Positions 20,601 to 30,769 are shown, numbered from the stretch's first letter. The stretch: 64,000 nucleotides of DNA from Zanthoxylum bungeanum (GCA_019454045.1 SKCR01037616.1:62001-126000); one strand, 5' to 3'. Notes: generated by a model from the sequence alone, not told the origin. Translations and numbers: made by a program.

Positions 20601-23600
20601 GGACGCGTTCGAACAGGATAAGACCTGATGCATGATAAAGCAGAAAATATGCGCGTTCGAGTAGCGTTCGTAAACGCGTTCGAACGGGGGAGGGCCGAGA
20701 GCATGCGTTCGAGTTGCGTTCTTGGACGCGTTCGAACGGACAAGGGCCGAGAGCATGCGTTTGAGGTGCGTTCTTGGACGCGTTCGAACGGGATTACAAA
20801 AGAAAGGGAATTTATGGCGACATGGACACTTATGCGAAGGAACAAATACATAATATGGGACCTCGTGCGCCCAATTGAACATACTTACATCCAATCAAAC
20901 ATACTTCGTCCGGCGCGGCAAGACATCGTGGTAAAGGTAGCCTTTAGGCGTTTCTCTCGAATAGAGGACCTTTAATCCACCCTAGTCAAGCCCATGCGCG
21001 TCAAGTAATCATATGTGAATAGCAAAGTAATGATATTGGACATTGGATACCCGATTGAACACATCTCACGTTCAATAAAACATGCCTCATCCGGCGCGGC
21101 AAAACGTTGTGGTAAAGGTAGCCTTTAGGCATTTCCCTCGAATAGAGGACCTTTAAACCAACTTAGTTAAGCCCATGCGCATCAAGCAATGATATGTGGA
21201 TAACAAAGTAACGATATAGGATATTGGATGCCCGATCGAACACATCTCACGTTCAATAAAACATGCCTCATCCGGCGCGGCAAAACGTTGTGGTAAAGGT
21301 AGCCTTTAGGCGTTTCCCTCGGATAGAGGACCTTTAATCCACTTTAGTCAAGCCCATGCGCATTATGATTATCAATACGTAAATAAATAAAACAACCACA
21401 TGCGGAAAATGGATGACGGGATTACAAGCAATAAATGAACGGAAATTAAATAACAAGACGAAACATACATTTCAAAGTTTCTCGAGTGGTACGTGGAGTT
21501 GTTTCCCAAGTACAGACCGCACTACCGTCCATTCGGATTCGGCTATGGAATTTACGTCTGGGTTTCCATCCGATATACCCCAAGAGAGAACACATATTCC
21601 ATTCATTCAAGGACCACAACATGTATCAACAAACGACTCTCATGCGAAGGAATTCTAATAAACAACAAAAAAAGATGAGAATAAATAAGAATGGTGCCCT
21701 CAGGTCTAACCTCTTAAGTCGTCTCTCGAAAGTGCGTTACACGGCCGTCGGAAGGATTGATGCTCCGCAACTCCTCCGGTTCACTGGTCCACTACTTTCG
21801 TTCGTTGCCTCGCGGTTTTGAGTTGTCGTTTCCTCTGTTTTGCTGCTGTCTCTCACGGTTTTAAGGTGAAAGAGGGTTGGTTTTCTGGACTGTTTTAAGT
21901 GCAGTTTTTGGTGTAGTTTCGGTGGTGGTTAAGGACTGACTTTCTCTTCTTTTTGTGAATGTACTAGGGTTCTTTCTTCTTTTCTGTGTGTGTGTTTTCT
22001 GAGATGATCTAAGGTGTTTTTTTTGGAGAGCTTGGGTGCTAATGCTTTGCAGAATTCTGTGTGATTTTCGTGGATGTGCTAGGGGTTCCAAGGTTGGTTT
22101 AGGCTTCTTTTTATAGGCAAAGGGTTGAGGTTTACCTTGTGTGAAGAGGGAAATGATTTGTGTAATTATGGGAGATATTTTTTTAATTAGTGTGTGATAG
22201 GGAAAAATCTTTTAATTAGGGAAGTGAATATCTTAATTGGTGTTTGATTAGGGAAGGGGTTTGATTAGATTAGGAAGGGATTTGATTAGATTAGGAAGAG
22301 ATTTGATCTAATTAATTTAGTTTAATTTGTGACATGTATTTTAAATATTTTAATTATTTTTTGGATGGGTTTTGGTGGGCTAATTGGGCTTGGGCGTGAG
22401 GCTAGCAGCAAAACCAGAAGTACCGACACCGTTCGAACGCCGATTCGAACGCTACACGAATGCCCGCAATCTGCTTGACGTTCGAACGTGCTCACGAACG
22501 CAGCACGAACGCGAAAGCAGTGAACATGTGAATTGAATCTGATGACATACTTATTCTGAATTTCCCCTTCCGACATTCATTTCCCGCGACTTCCGCAACC
22601 TAAAGAGTAGTGCCTCTGTACGAGACTCATCATCGGGACTTATATGTAAAAATGCAGTGCCTACAGTGCCTCATGTCGCCTCTAACAATTCTATAGGCAC
22701 TAGTGGTAACTAATTTCGTGCCAGCAACCTAAAACAATGTTCTTTAAAATTTGCTAAGAAAGAGTGGATCACAATCAGAGACGGTGGTTTTAGAAAAACC
22801 ATGCAATTTGTAGATCATTTATACAAATAGTTGAGCTACTTTTGAAGCATTCCAATGGGCAAGAAATGACCATAAATGAATGTACTTACTCAGCTTATCC
22901 ACCACTAATGAATATATCTTCCTAAGATAATTATGGAATTAGTGAAGGATATAACAATCCATGTGGATAAGGGTGGCAAAAAAGTCCCGGCCCGGCCCGG
23001 GGTGAAAAAAGCCCGGGTCGGGCTTCAAAATGAAGGGCCCGAGCCGGGCTCAACCAAAAAAGCCCGGTCCCGGCCCGGGCTTAAAATAAATATTATATAT
23101 TTATAATTTTTATATTTAAAAAATCGGGCCCGAGCTCGAGCCCGGCCCGGCCCATTGCCATCCTTACCTGTGGACTCCTGGTCAAATACTTCATTTGTTG
23201 AAAAATTTGACAGTTAGCAATTAAGGTTTCTATGTCCTGTTTCATACCTTCCAATAGAAACTAGCTTGTATTCTTTTCAGTGTCTTTAACACACTCCACT
23301 ATGCCCCATACTCAGAATCATTCATGTCTGTTAAGATTGAATAATTGACAGAAAAAGTTGAGCTTATCATCAGCTTACCTCTATAATACAATAACCCTTC
23401 TATGATCTTGTGGTTAGGATAAGTAGGAGAGTGATGTTGCACCTCAGAAAAAATCTCATGTACATCTTCAGTAGTTGCTAACTCCGCTCTAATTTGACCC
23501 AAAAAACAAAAAACTGGCACTGACAAAGCATAAAACTGAGATTTGCTCATTGAAGGAAGGTCGTACAAAGCATCAGGCAGGTTTATACTGGATCTCATGA

Positions 23601-26600
23601 TCGAAACTAAATAATTTTGGAAACACTACAATGTTGCTCTTAAGATGTGACAGATGACGATCCCACAAAGTACTATAGACTAGAATATCATCAAAGAAGA
23701 CAATGATAAATTTTCTGAAGCTTTAAATATGTGATTCATAGTTACTTGGAATGTTGAAGGAGCATTTGTCAAACCAAATGGCATGTCTTTCATGAGTTCT
23801 TAAAGTTATCTTGGGTGCATCAGTTTCAACCATCCTTATTTGATGATAACCAGCATGTAAATCTACTTTGGAAAACACAGAAGCACCATGTAGTTCATCA
23901 ATCAAATCATCTACAATAGGAATAGGAAACTTATCTTTGATTGTAATTGTATTTAAGGCCACACAAAATCTCTAAGAATCATCGTTTTTTTGACAAGCAA
24001 TACATGTGAAGAGAAAGGGTTGTTCTATACTGAATCAGACCTGCTTGCAACATATCTGTAATCAACTTTTCAATCTCAGCCTTCTGGAAATGTGGGTATC
24101 TAGAAGGCCTCACATTTACTGATTTTGAATTGGGAACTGGGAAGTAGACAATGTTATAAAAAATGGTAGTCGGTAAGCGCACGGTGGGAGAGCGCCTAGC
24201 ACCTAAGCCTTGCCACCTAGAAGGATAGGCTGGGCGGCGCTAGGCGGGTTTATTTATTATTCAAAAAAATTAGAAAAAATAAATTTGGGGAAAAAAACGT
24301 ATAGACCCGCCTAGACCCACTTGACCAGCCTAGAATCCCCTGTACCATCCTAATACCCTGACACTGCCTAGCAATCGTTTTCATGTATAATTGGAACGGT
24401 CAGGCACCGCTAACGCCTAGAGGCCGCCTAGGTGGCCTTGGCCCTTTTTTAGAACAGTGGAAGTAGATGAATATGGTAGTTGAGGTGTCTTGCTGGAGGA
24501 AGATCCAGAGGTGAAGCAAAGGCTGTAATCTTGCATCAACTACTGGTGGAGAATAATTATTATCAATGACTTGTAACTGGAAGCAAGATGCTATGGAACT
24601 TGTTGCTGCCATCATTTTCAGTTGAGGAAGAGACAGAGAATCCACTCTGACCATGGATTCCCCAGTCATAGTAGCTGTTTTCCCCATTGAAATTCCATTA
24701 CCATTCACCTGTAATCCATAATGACAGGTCCAAGAACCTCCAACAATTTAACTCCAAGAACCAACTCTGTACCCTGAATTGGTAGTGTAAAGAAATCCAC
24801 TAAAAACTTGTGATCTTGAAGAACAGTAGGAACCATTGTTTTGAAAACCGAATCAGACCGGCTAGTTGAACTGGTCGAACAGGGAACCGGCCATAAGTCG
24901 GTCCGGTTATGCATTAAAAATCGATTTTCAAAAAAACCGATCAAAATCGGCGAACCAATTCATTTTTTTTTTTTAAAAAAAAAAAAACCAAAAACCAAAA
25001 TTAATATTTTTATAATTTTTAATTAAATAAAATTATTTATGATGTCGACCGGTTTTGCCGGTCGAACCAGTGACCCATTGAACTTTTTAGATCATCAGTT
25101 CGATCATCGGTTCGGTTCTGAAAATACTGGTAGGAATTGATGGGCAAATACTATCATAGTTAAGGGTCTCTCCTTTGCCAATCACTACCTCAAATGGTGT
25201 CGAGGCTACTGCAGACTATGCTGTCAAAGGAGGTAGGCGAGGCAAGGCATTTTGGTAGTCCAACCCGCCTAACCACTGCCTAAGCGCCGACTTTAACCCG
25301 TCAAATGACCGGTTGACTAGTCAAACATGTAAAATTTTATCTAATATATAAGAAATTATAACTTACAATACCTAAAGTGCCATCTAAGTGCCGCATGCGG
25401 CTGTTTGAAAAACCCTCTCTAGTGTCGCTTAGACGTTATCTTTAACATCATAGACTGTAGACAAACCAAGATAGCTTGCACCATTTGTTGAATAAAATTG
25501 TAGGTACTACCACTGTCAACCAATATCTTAACTTCGTTTCCATTATTTGAGCCCACAAGCACAAGTGTCTTGGGATATGGATGACCAGACAAAGCATGGA
25601 AGCTGAACCCTGGCCTTTGATCACATTTTAGATCCTTTGCAAACTGAAATTCTTGAACCCTACTCTCATCTAATTCCCCGGGACAAGTTTATTCTGGCAC
25701 AACCATCAAAAGCAATTTAGCTTTGCATATATGCCCAAGATGAAACTTCTCATCACAATTATAATAAAGCCCTTTATCCCTCATATTTTGCATCTCAGCA
25801 GGAGTTAACTTCTTAACAACCCACCCAGTTGGATTATTGTTAGTCACCTTGTTCACGGATTCAGGTATGGGAATAGAATTTGGTAACATAACAGGTACTG
25901 AACTCCTATAATTTCTATATGGAACCCTTAACTCTCAATTTCTCCTCTTGTAATGCTGCTAAATCAATGGCCTCTATGAAAATATCAGGTCTCAATGCTA
26001 TCATCTCTCTCCTAATGCCTGGTTTCAATCCATAGACTAAACAATTTAACAAAGATTTGTTAGATAAGCCATTTACCTTGTTGGAAAGTATTTCAAAATC
26101 TCGAATGTATGCTAGAACAGTAGAGATCTGAGACAATTAAAACAATGCTCCCTCATGTTCTCAAAAATAGATTCTCGAAATCTGTATCGATACCACATCA
26201 AGAAAAGAACTCCAGGATCTCAATTGACCATTCTTTTTCATCCAAGAATACCAAGATAATGCCTCCCCTTCCCAAGGATATGCTGCAATCGAGATTCTTG
26301 GCTCATCAGGTGTTGGATATGTATCAAAAAAAAATGTTCAATCTTCATATTCCATCCAGCAACATCCTGACCATCAAACTTTGGAATCTCCAATCGAAAG
26401 TTCTTGTAACAAACTATGTTAACCGATTGATCTCGAAGATTGGTAGTTTGAGTTGAAGGTCAAGTGCTAGGAGCATCACCAAATTCCAATCGAGCTGTGA
26501 GAGTTCGAAGCACCTGAATATCTTGTACTGCGAAAGCAGTTCAGAGAATTTTTAGGCTTGATCATCAATCTGTTGTTGAAGTCCCCAGCAATCAGAGAGT

Positions 26601-29600
26601 TGATACCATTTGATTTCCTCATTAATGAAGAAAGGAAGAAGATGATCAATGAAAGCACCAATTGTTAGCTTTTGATTTGAGAATGAGCTAACCAAATTCT
26701 CCAAGAACTGAAAAGAAAAATGAATTGTTATTTCTTCATTTTCCCACAAATTGTACAGTTTATAAGTAGCTGAGCCCTCACAGATTCTGTTACAAATGCT
26801 AACTACTCTAGCAAACTTATGTTAACAAGTGGCTAATATAACTGCTTTAACTAACTACTTAACAGATTGATAATGACTATGATAATACCTCAGTCGCAGT
26901 TCTCAGCATAGTACATTTCTCAATTGTCATTCCTTAAATTACATGGTCTTGGTATTTAGTTGGTTGAGCTCTGATTCATTGAGGCCTAGTATTCTGTTGA
27001 GTTGTATCATTTCCTAGACACTTCAGCTGTTGTGCTGTTGTTTTTTCTACTATTCATTTCTTTGTTTTGACATTTATATATTTGTCGTAGTTCTTGTTAT
27101 GAATATTCTTCTTGACATGTCAATATGCAGCAAAGCAGTGGAGTTTACACTGTTGGTGATTTCATGACAAGAAAAGAGGATTTGCATGTGGTAAAACCTA
27201 CAACAACTGTAGATGAAGGTATTTTTTATGCCTAGATCAATGTCACAGAACACATAATGGCGTTTTTCATTCTAATGCATCAGTCTTTGTGCCAACAGCT
27301 CTGGAAATTCTTGTAGAGAGGAGAATTACTGGTTTTCCTGTGATTGACGATAACTGGAAATTGGCAAGTTTTCCTTACCTTTGGTTCTAAGTGAATTTAA
27401 CACAGGCTTGAGTGCTTTTGCTGATATTGATAATATTCTGATATATATATTCTTTAAACATATACGATCGTCTATTTTGAGGATTCTTGTGTCTATAGGT
27501 TGATCATAGCTTGCAAATATTGATGAGTTTTGTACTATCATATTTCATTTCTCAATTTCCTCCCACGTTCATGGAGAATGCTGGATAATTGCAAGTAAAT
27601 GGTTTTCATATTGGGCACATTGGGGCGGGCTCTTAGTCAGACTGTCAGAGCATTACATTGCAGTTCATTGAAATAACACAAAGCGGAGAACTCTTTCCTT
27701 TAAGTGTGCATTAATCCTTCCTTCTTCCGGTTAAGGATTTCGTCGCTTATCATTGACCAACTAAGCATTATGACTTAAAAATTCCCTTACTTTTGTGTTA
27801 AACATACATGCTTTGATTTCAAAATCAAGAATTGTTCCATCTTCCAAGAGGGAGGTCCAAGGTTCAGGTTGGTTAGGATGGTGAGGACTGAGGACGACCC
27901 CTTTACCGCATACAATTGCCAGATGATCAGAACAATAATAATTGTTTTATTGTTCTGGAGCTTTGTATCACCTGTTAGGTGCTTTCTTACTGATAAATTC
28001 TGGCCTTTTTTAGGGTTTAAATCTCCATTTGCTACATGTTTGGTTTAAGATGTGTGCCTTCCCTATGTTTGATGTGAAATTAAATCAACGTAATATTTTG
28101 TGATACTTCTCTGGTTGCTGCAGGTTGGTCTTGTTTCAGATTATGACTTGTTAGCATTAGACTCTGTATCAGGTACACTAAATTTATCAAGATAATCTTT
28201 CTGTTAGTCATGTCACTTTAGAAAAATTTCAAGGTTATATATATAAATGTGTGTATATGTATCTTGAAATTTTGTTATGGACTTTGTTATGAAATGTTGT
28301 TAGCACTAGACAGTAAAACAGGCATTTTAAATTTTGCAATGGATAATTCAGTCAGTTTGATAAACAGATGGGTTTTTCTTGGTGTTTTTGAATTGTAATG
28401 TTTAAATTGTTCTCAGAGAGATAATATGCGACAACTTTTAGCTGCGTCGCATGTGTTTTTTCAGCTCAAAATATTTTTTTATAGCAGGCATCTTATGATG
28501 CTGTACCAAAACTATTCTCGCATCTTCTTGTCACTCCCTACATTTTACCTCGTATATTTTTCATGCACCAATGACACAAAGGTATGAACAAATCTTGGGT
28601 GTTACTGTAGCTTGAAAAATGTCTTTCCATAAAACTTTTTGTCCGCTCATGCTGATAACCGATTATTTCTTACGCAATATATAATGTTGTGATATTTCAA
28701 TTAGGTGGTGGACGAGCTGATAACAGCATGTTTCCTGAAGTTGACAGCACGTGGAAAGTATGTGAAAAATGTCTCTCCTTTGAATTTAAATATCTATCAT
28801 TATAGTATGTCTTTTTATTGATTTTGAATATTTCGTCTAATTTTTATTAATGGTTTAACGGTTGCAAAACTTGTGTTCTAGTATAACTTGACAGAGATAT
28901 GCAATGGGTATGATTTGATGAGAAATCCTTAGATGTAAGAGAAGTTTCCATAATTGCTTTCCGTTGGATGGAATAAGGAAGCCGAGTAAAACAGTAGTTA
29001 AGGTTTTGCTTTAGAAAGGAATTGACTTAAAACAGTGGTAGCATTAGACAAGTGATTACATAATAATTACCTTCTCCCAATTATAAGTGATTTATTATAA
29101 GTTATATTAAGGGTCAGTTTACTTAACTATTGCTTTTGGATATACTATCAAAGGATTTCAAATAATTTTAACTTTGATAAAGTACTTTTGATATGATTTT
29201 AAGCGTTCCCAAACGGACACTAAGTTTTATGTTCGATTTGACTTCAATCTGACCTTAGTAATTAAAGCACTGTGTAATTCAAGTCATCCTATTAATTCGA
29301 CTATAATTTTATGTACTTGGAGTTAGTTGCAGAGCAGAAGTGAATAAGCCTTGTTGCCTTTTTACGCAACATCTACACATTGTTTATGCCCTCAGCCTTC
29401 TGTTGACTTTGTGGTTCTTTGAATTTGAGTTTATGTCTTTGATTGGGCCATCTTGAACTTCCACAGAATCTTTGAAGGCACACTTCCTTTCCTCTTTCCT
29501 TCCCTCTTCAACAAATGCATGCAAATCTTAGCTTACATTGCTTTTGTTCTTATCTGTTTTTCTAAAAAAATTGTTTTCCTGCTCTGTGTGTTGAACAAAG

Positions 29601-30462
29601 AAGTCACTTCTTTGGAGCGCTTTTATTTGGCAAAGCTTCGTCAACAAGGTCCTTTTCTGAGGCTGTTTTTGATTTGTAGGTTTTTTCTTATGCCAGGATA
29701 ATTGATTGTGATAATCTACTTTGTGAAATCAGTATATTTGTGAGATAGCCACTGCTCCTATAGTTTTTGGCTTCGTTTTCACGTCAAAGGAATGACGAGA
29801 TATTACAATAATTGTAGGAGGTAAGGGGTAAAAGCATAAAACATGAGGGTGAAGTGGCAATCTCCATTTTTTAAAACTACATTCATCACTCAGACAGGAC
29901 AATGATAAATTGGAGTGGCAGCATCGATTTGTTTTAAAATTGCTCTTTGGCTGTGAGGGCAACTCTTAATTGTTCTTTTTTAATTCTCAAAATTACTGTA
30001 GACATTCAACGAGGTGCAGAAGTTGCTTAGTAAGACCAACGGAAAGATGGTGGGTGACTTAATGACGCCGGCACCAGTCGTGGTTCGTGAAACGACTAAT
30101 CTTGAGGATGCTGCTAGGTTTTCTCATAGTTTCCTTAAAAACTTTGCTCTGCATTTTTGTTTCTGCACCAACCAGTTGTAGTTCGTGAAACAACTAATCT
30201 TGGTGTTTTATCTAATGTCAGATTGTTGCTCGAGACAAAATACCGCAGACTTCCAGTTGTGGATGGGGATGGCAAGCTGGTGAGATGGATTTAGTTCTTT
30301 CATTTTTGGTTTCTTTGAATCCTTTCAACATCATGTAGTAGTTTTTAACTTAACTAATAACTATTGTTTTTAACTTGATTAAAGGTTGGAATTATCACAA
30401 GAGGAAATGTAGTAAGGGCTGCTCTTCAAATAAAACGTGAGACTGAAATGGAAGCACAATAG
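17622..30462 (+). CDS. CBSX1: Plastid CBS-domain protein CBSX1/CBSX2, eight exons
   Basis: Exons: 17622-17846, 27131-27218, 27299-27363, 28124-28172, 28705-28757, 30002-30117, 30222-30279, 30385-30462. They join in frame into 243 residues, close to Arabidopsis CBSX1/2 (about 237). Residues 1-70, rich in Ser/Ala/Arg, look like a chloroplast transit peptide. CBS 1 follows ([20 protein letters not shown] ... [16 protein letters not shown]), then an [20 protein letters not shown] linker, then CBS 2 ([11 protein letters not shown] ... [17 protein letters not shown]). Family knowledge: CBSX proteins bind adenosine nucleotides and stimulate thioredoxins of the plastid ferredoxin-thioredoxin system. 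I prefer ATG 17622 over 17613 because MDSI... matches the family N-terminus. All introns are GT-AG except intron 3 (27364-28123), which starts GC. Intron 1 (9.3 kb) houses a nested retroelement. CBSX1 versus CBSX2 cannot be decided from sequence alone. Confidence 0.93.
18256..18615 (-). repeat. 3' LTR of the intronic gypsy element
   Basis: Aligns with 26663-27009 over its length, with substitutions and small indels, so the insertion is not recent. It adjoins the 3' end of the integrase region; the minus-strand purine-rich AGAAGAGGTGATAG lies just ahead of it. Confidence 0.85.
18533..19412 (-). pseudogene. Integrase C-terminus with chromodomain-like tail
   Basis: A 211-codon minus-strand frame (19168-18533) contains [14 protein letters not shown] and [15 protein letters not shown] blocks, [20 protein letters not shown], and the [13 protein letters not shown] block. 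These are typical of the integrase C-terminal region of chromoviruses. A short tail ([20 protein letters not shown]) resembles the chromodomain fold, with a W and acidic positions. The frame runs past the LTR edge. Upstream, toward 19412, lies AYHPQSDG, continuous with the integrase core beyond the inserted MITE at 19413. Confidence 0.8.
20521..20800. repeat. 52-bp tandem array with palindromic ACGCGTTCGAACG core
   Basis: Cores lie at 20551, 20603, 20674, 20726 and 20778, giving spacings of 52, 71, 52 and 52. Each unit adds AAGGGCCGAGAGCATGCG and GTGCGTTCTTGG. Related TTCGAACG motifs return at 22430-22510. The array is very CpG-rich for this region. Confidence 0.9.
20860..21395. repeat. Three tandem 181-bp repeats
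   Basis: CGGCGCGGCA followed by GTGGTAAAGGTAGCCTTTAG occurs at 20911, 21092 and 21273, exactly 181 bp apart. The third unit degrades after about 21365. The array is part of the solo LTR. Confidence 0.93.
22702..23300 (-). pseudogene. Integrase core and zinc-binding part of the intronic element
   Basis: On the minus strand the core reads [12 protein letters not shown], then [11 protein letters not shown] and [18 protein letters not shown] across the MITE junction. At 23175-23290 the upstream zinc-binding segment reads [20 protein letters not shown]. Stops and losses are evident, and the AGLLQPLPIP-type linker usually between these parts is absent where the MITE at 22968 sits. Confidence 0.75.
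22968..23166. mobile_element. 199-bp CCCGG-rich hAT-type MITE
   Basis: Terminal repeats are TAAGGGTGGCAA and, reversed, TAAGGATGGCAA. Flanks CATGTGGA (22960-22967) and CCTGTGGA (23167-23174) match at 7 of 8 bases. The interior has multiple GGCCCGG/CCCGGGC words on both arms, giving a strong hairpin. Confidence 0.85.
23299..23620 (-). pseudogene. RNase H-integrase linker of the intronic element
   Basis: A 99-codon minus-strand frame contains the [11 protein letters not shown] segment that precedes the integrase zinc finger in this group. Upstream, a [10 protein letters not shown] remnant marks the end of RNase H and joins abruptly to RT sequence near 23620. This shows a large deletion of RNase H. 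Confidence 0.65.
23621..24147 (-). pseudogene. Reverse transcriptase remnant of the intronic element
   Basis: Minus-strand segments carry [20 protein letters not shown] (near 24085), [20 protein letters not shown] with [16 protein letters not shown] (near 23840-23935), and an FFDDILVYS catalytic box near 23670-23700. The two Asp residues of the catalytic box are retained. Frameshifts lie between the blocks, and the C-terminal RT part is deleted. Confidence 0.82.
24148..24458. mobile_element. 311-bp hAT-type MITE, exact 8-bp duplication
   Basis: GGAAGTAG flanks both sides (24140-24147, 24459-24466). Ends are ACAATGTTATAAAAAA and, reversed, ACTGTTCTAAAAAA. Subterminal GCGCCTAG/CTAGGCGG words occur on both arms. 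It splits the protease-RT region of the gypsy element. Confidence 0.9.
24459..24833 (-). pseudogene. Protease C-terminal region of the intronic element
   Basis: Minus-strand frames include [20 protein letters not shown] and [13 protein letters not shown] (near 24710-24820), the segment after the protease active site in chromoviruses. This segment continues into a non-conserved linker. MITEs lie on both sides. Confidence 0.7.
24834..25129. mobile_element. 296-bp hAT-type MITE with ACCGG-rich arms
   Basis: Ends are CATTGTTTTGAAAACCGAA and, reversed, CAGTATTTTCAGAACCGAA. Flanks are GTAGGAAC (24826-24833) and GTAGGAAT (25130-25137), 7 of 8 identical. Both arms are rich in CCGGTT/AACCGG and GGTCGAAC, as in a common plant hAT MITE type. 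The centre is A/T-rich. Confidence 0.88.
25217..25453. mobile_element. 237-bp MITE-like insertion
   Basis: ACTGCAGAC (25208-25216) and ACTGTAGAC (25454-25462) flank it. The ends TATGCTGTCAAAG and, reversed, CTATGATGTTAAAG form short inverted repeats. GGCG/CGCC words lie near the ends. It interrupts the protease coding region; the D-S-G active site lies just beyond it. Confidence 0.75.
25454..26662 (-). pseudogene. Gag and protease N-terminus of the intronic element
   Basis: Minus-strand protease active-site block [14 protein letters not shown] near 25490-25530. A zinc knuckle [12 protein letters not shown] lies near 25730-25775; its first Cys is lost (YYNC). The capsid-type segment [20 protein letters not shown] lies near 25990-26060. 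Frames are interrupted at several points. The minus-strand PBS-like ATTGGTGCTTTCATTG sits at 26647-26662, next to the 5' LTR. Confidence 0.75.
26663..27009 (-). repeat. 5' LTR of the intronic gypsy element
   Basis: Pairs with 18256-18615 and differs by scattered substitutions and small gaps. CBSX exon 2 begins 121 bp beyond it, so little original intron is left on this side. Confidence 0.85.
27364..28123 (+). other. CBSX intron 3 with GC donor
   Basis: The preceding exon ends ...TGGAAATTG and the intron starts GCAAGT, a strong match to the donor consensus apart from C at +2. The acceptor is TTGCTGCAG at 28115-28123. No nearby GT restores the conserved WKLVGLVSD junction, so GC-AG splicing is the simplest reading. 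Confidence 0.85.
28758..30001 (+). other. CBSX intron 5, no gene seen
   Basis: A 1.24-kb AT-rich intron with donor GTATGTG and acceptor TACTGTAG. The 82-codon frame at 29453-29701 is not conserved-looking and has no matching context. Confidence 0.8.
30164..30204 (+). repeat. Degenerate copy of exon 6 end inside intron 6
   Basis: GCACCAACCAGTTGTAGTTCGTGAAACAACTAATCTTG resembles exon 6 at 30071-30107 (GCACCAGTCGTGGTTCGTGA then AACGACTAATCTTG). The 104-bp intron thus probably arose or grew by a short tandem duplication of about 94 bp. Confidence 0.8.
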
Positions 30463-30769
30463 CCATTTTCCTTTCAAGTAATTTGAGGCTGTCAGATTCC
30501 TGGCAGAGTATGCTTCCACTGATCCGTTAAATTGCTTTTTATTATAATAACATTTTTTTTACTTATTTATTTTCTCTAATCCTATAGTTACTTTATTTAA
30601 ATTTTTAGTTAGATGATTTTTTTTTTTTTTTTTGAATTAAGGAATGCTGTGTATAAGAAAATGAAATTGGAAAAGAATGAAAGATGTTCAGCCTATGGCT
30701 GATGGGACTTTGGAATCGAATAATCGGGTATTAAGTCGAGTTTTCTACAATATTTGACTGGTAGTGTTG
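30463..30769 (+). other. CBSX 3' UTR and downstream sequence
   Basis: AT-rich, with no clear polyadenylation signal chosen among several A/T runs. It has a T-run at 30618-30633 and no coding signal. Confidence 0.45.

Larger units (their letters stand above)
20039..22665 (-). mobile_element. 2.6-kb solo LTR with exact 5-bp target duplication
   Basis: It begins TGTAGGACAC and ends CCTACA, with GTGCC on both sides (20034-20038, 22666-22670). On the minus strand it starts TGTAGGCACTGC. Its minus-strand end (GGTGGCGACTCCATG region, 20130-20160) recurs at 32630-32680 and 36710-36730. There is no interior or second LTR, so it is a solo LTR formed by LTR-LTR recombination. It is enlarged by two tandem arrays. 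Short ORFs in it reflect the repeats and are not genes. Confidence 0.88.
19413..22693. mobile_element. hAT-type MITE split by a solo LTR
   Basis: TAGGCACT is duplicated at 19405-19412 and 22694-22701. The ends are CAGTGTTGTTAAATGCGAGAGG and a degenerate inverted counterpart (GCCTCTAACAATTCTA). Subterminal GAGGCG/CGCCTC repeats occur on both sides (19440-19475, 19955-20025). The 8-bp duplication fits the hAT superfamily. The MITE proper is about 650 bp; the rest is the LTR at 20039-22665. It interrupts the integrase core of the surrounding gypsy element. Confidence 0.8.
18256..27009 (-). mobile_element. Chromovirus-like gypsy element in CBSX intron 1
   Basis: LTRs of about 350 bp (18256-18615 and 26663-27009, each TGTTAGC...GTATCA on the + strand) bound a minus-strand interior: gag, protease, RT, integrase. 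TTTC flanks both ends (18252-18255, 27010-27013), so the target duplication is at least 4 bp. After the 5' LTR, on the minus strand, comes ATTGGTGCTTTCATTG, a primer-site-like sequence. The interior without later insertions is only about 3.7 kb; the RT C-terminus and most of RNase H are missing. Five short inverted-repeat elements interrupt it. It lies antisense to the host gene. Confidence 0.88.

Noticed and set aside
20521..20800. Possible CRISPR-like array
   Set aside because: Units are contiguous tandem repeats without unique spacers, and this is a plant nuclear genome.
20429..20975. Overlapping ORFs of 102-140 codons with repeated peptides
   Set aside because: The peptide repeats follow directly from the 52-bp DNA repeats in a solo LTR; several frames are open for the same reason.
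21413..21821. Three overlapping + strand ORFs
   Set aside because: Inside the solo LTR, without any recognised domain.
27840..27960. Second SINE-like B-box word (GGTTCAGG) in CBSX intron 3
   Set aside because: No convincing A box, tail or target duplication.
29453..29701. 82-codon hydrophobic ORF in CBSX intron 5
   Set aside because: Located in an intron fixed by flanking homologous exons, with no similarity I recognise.
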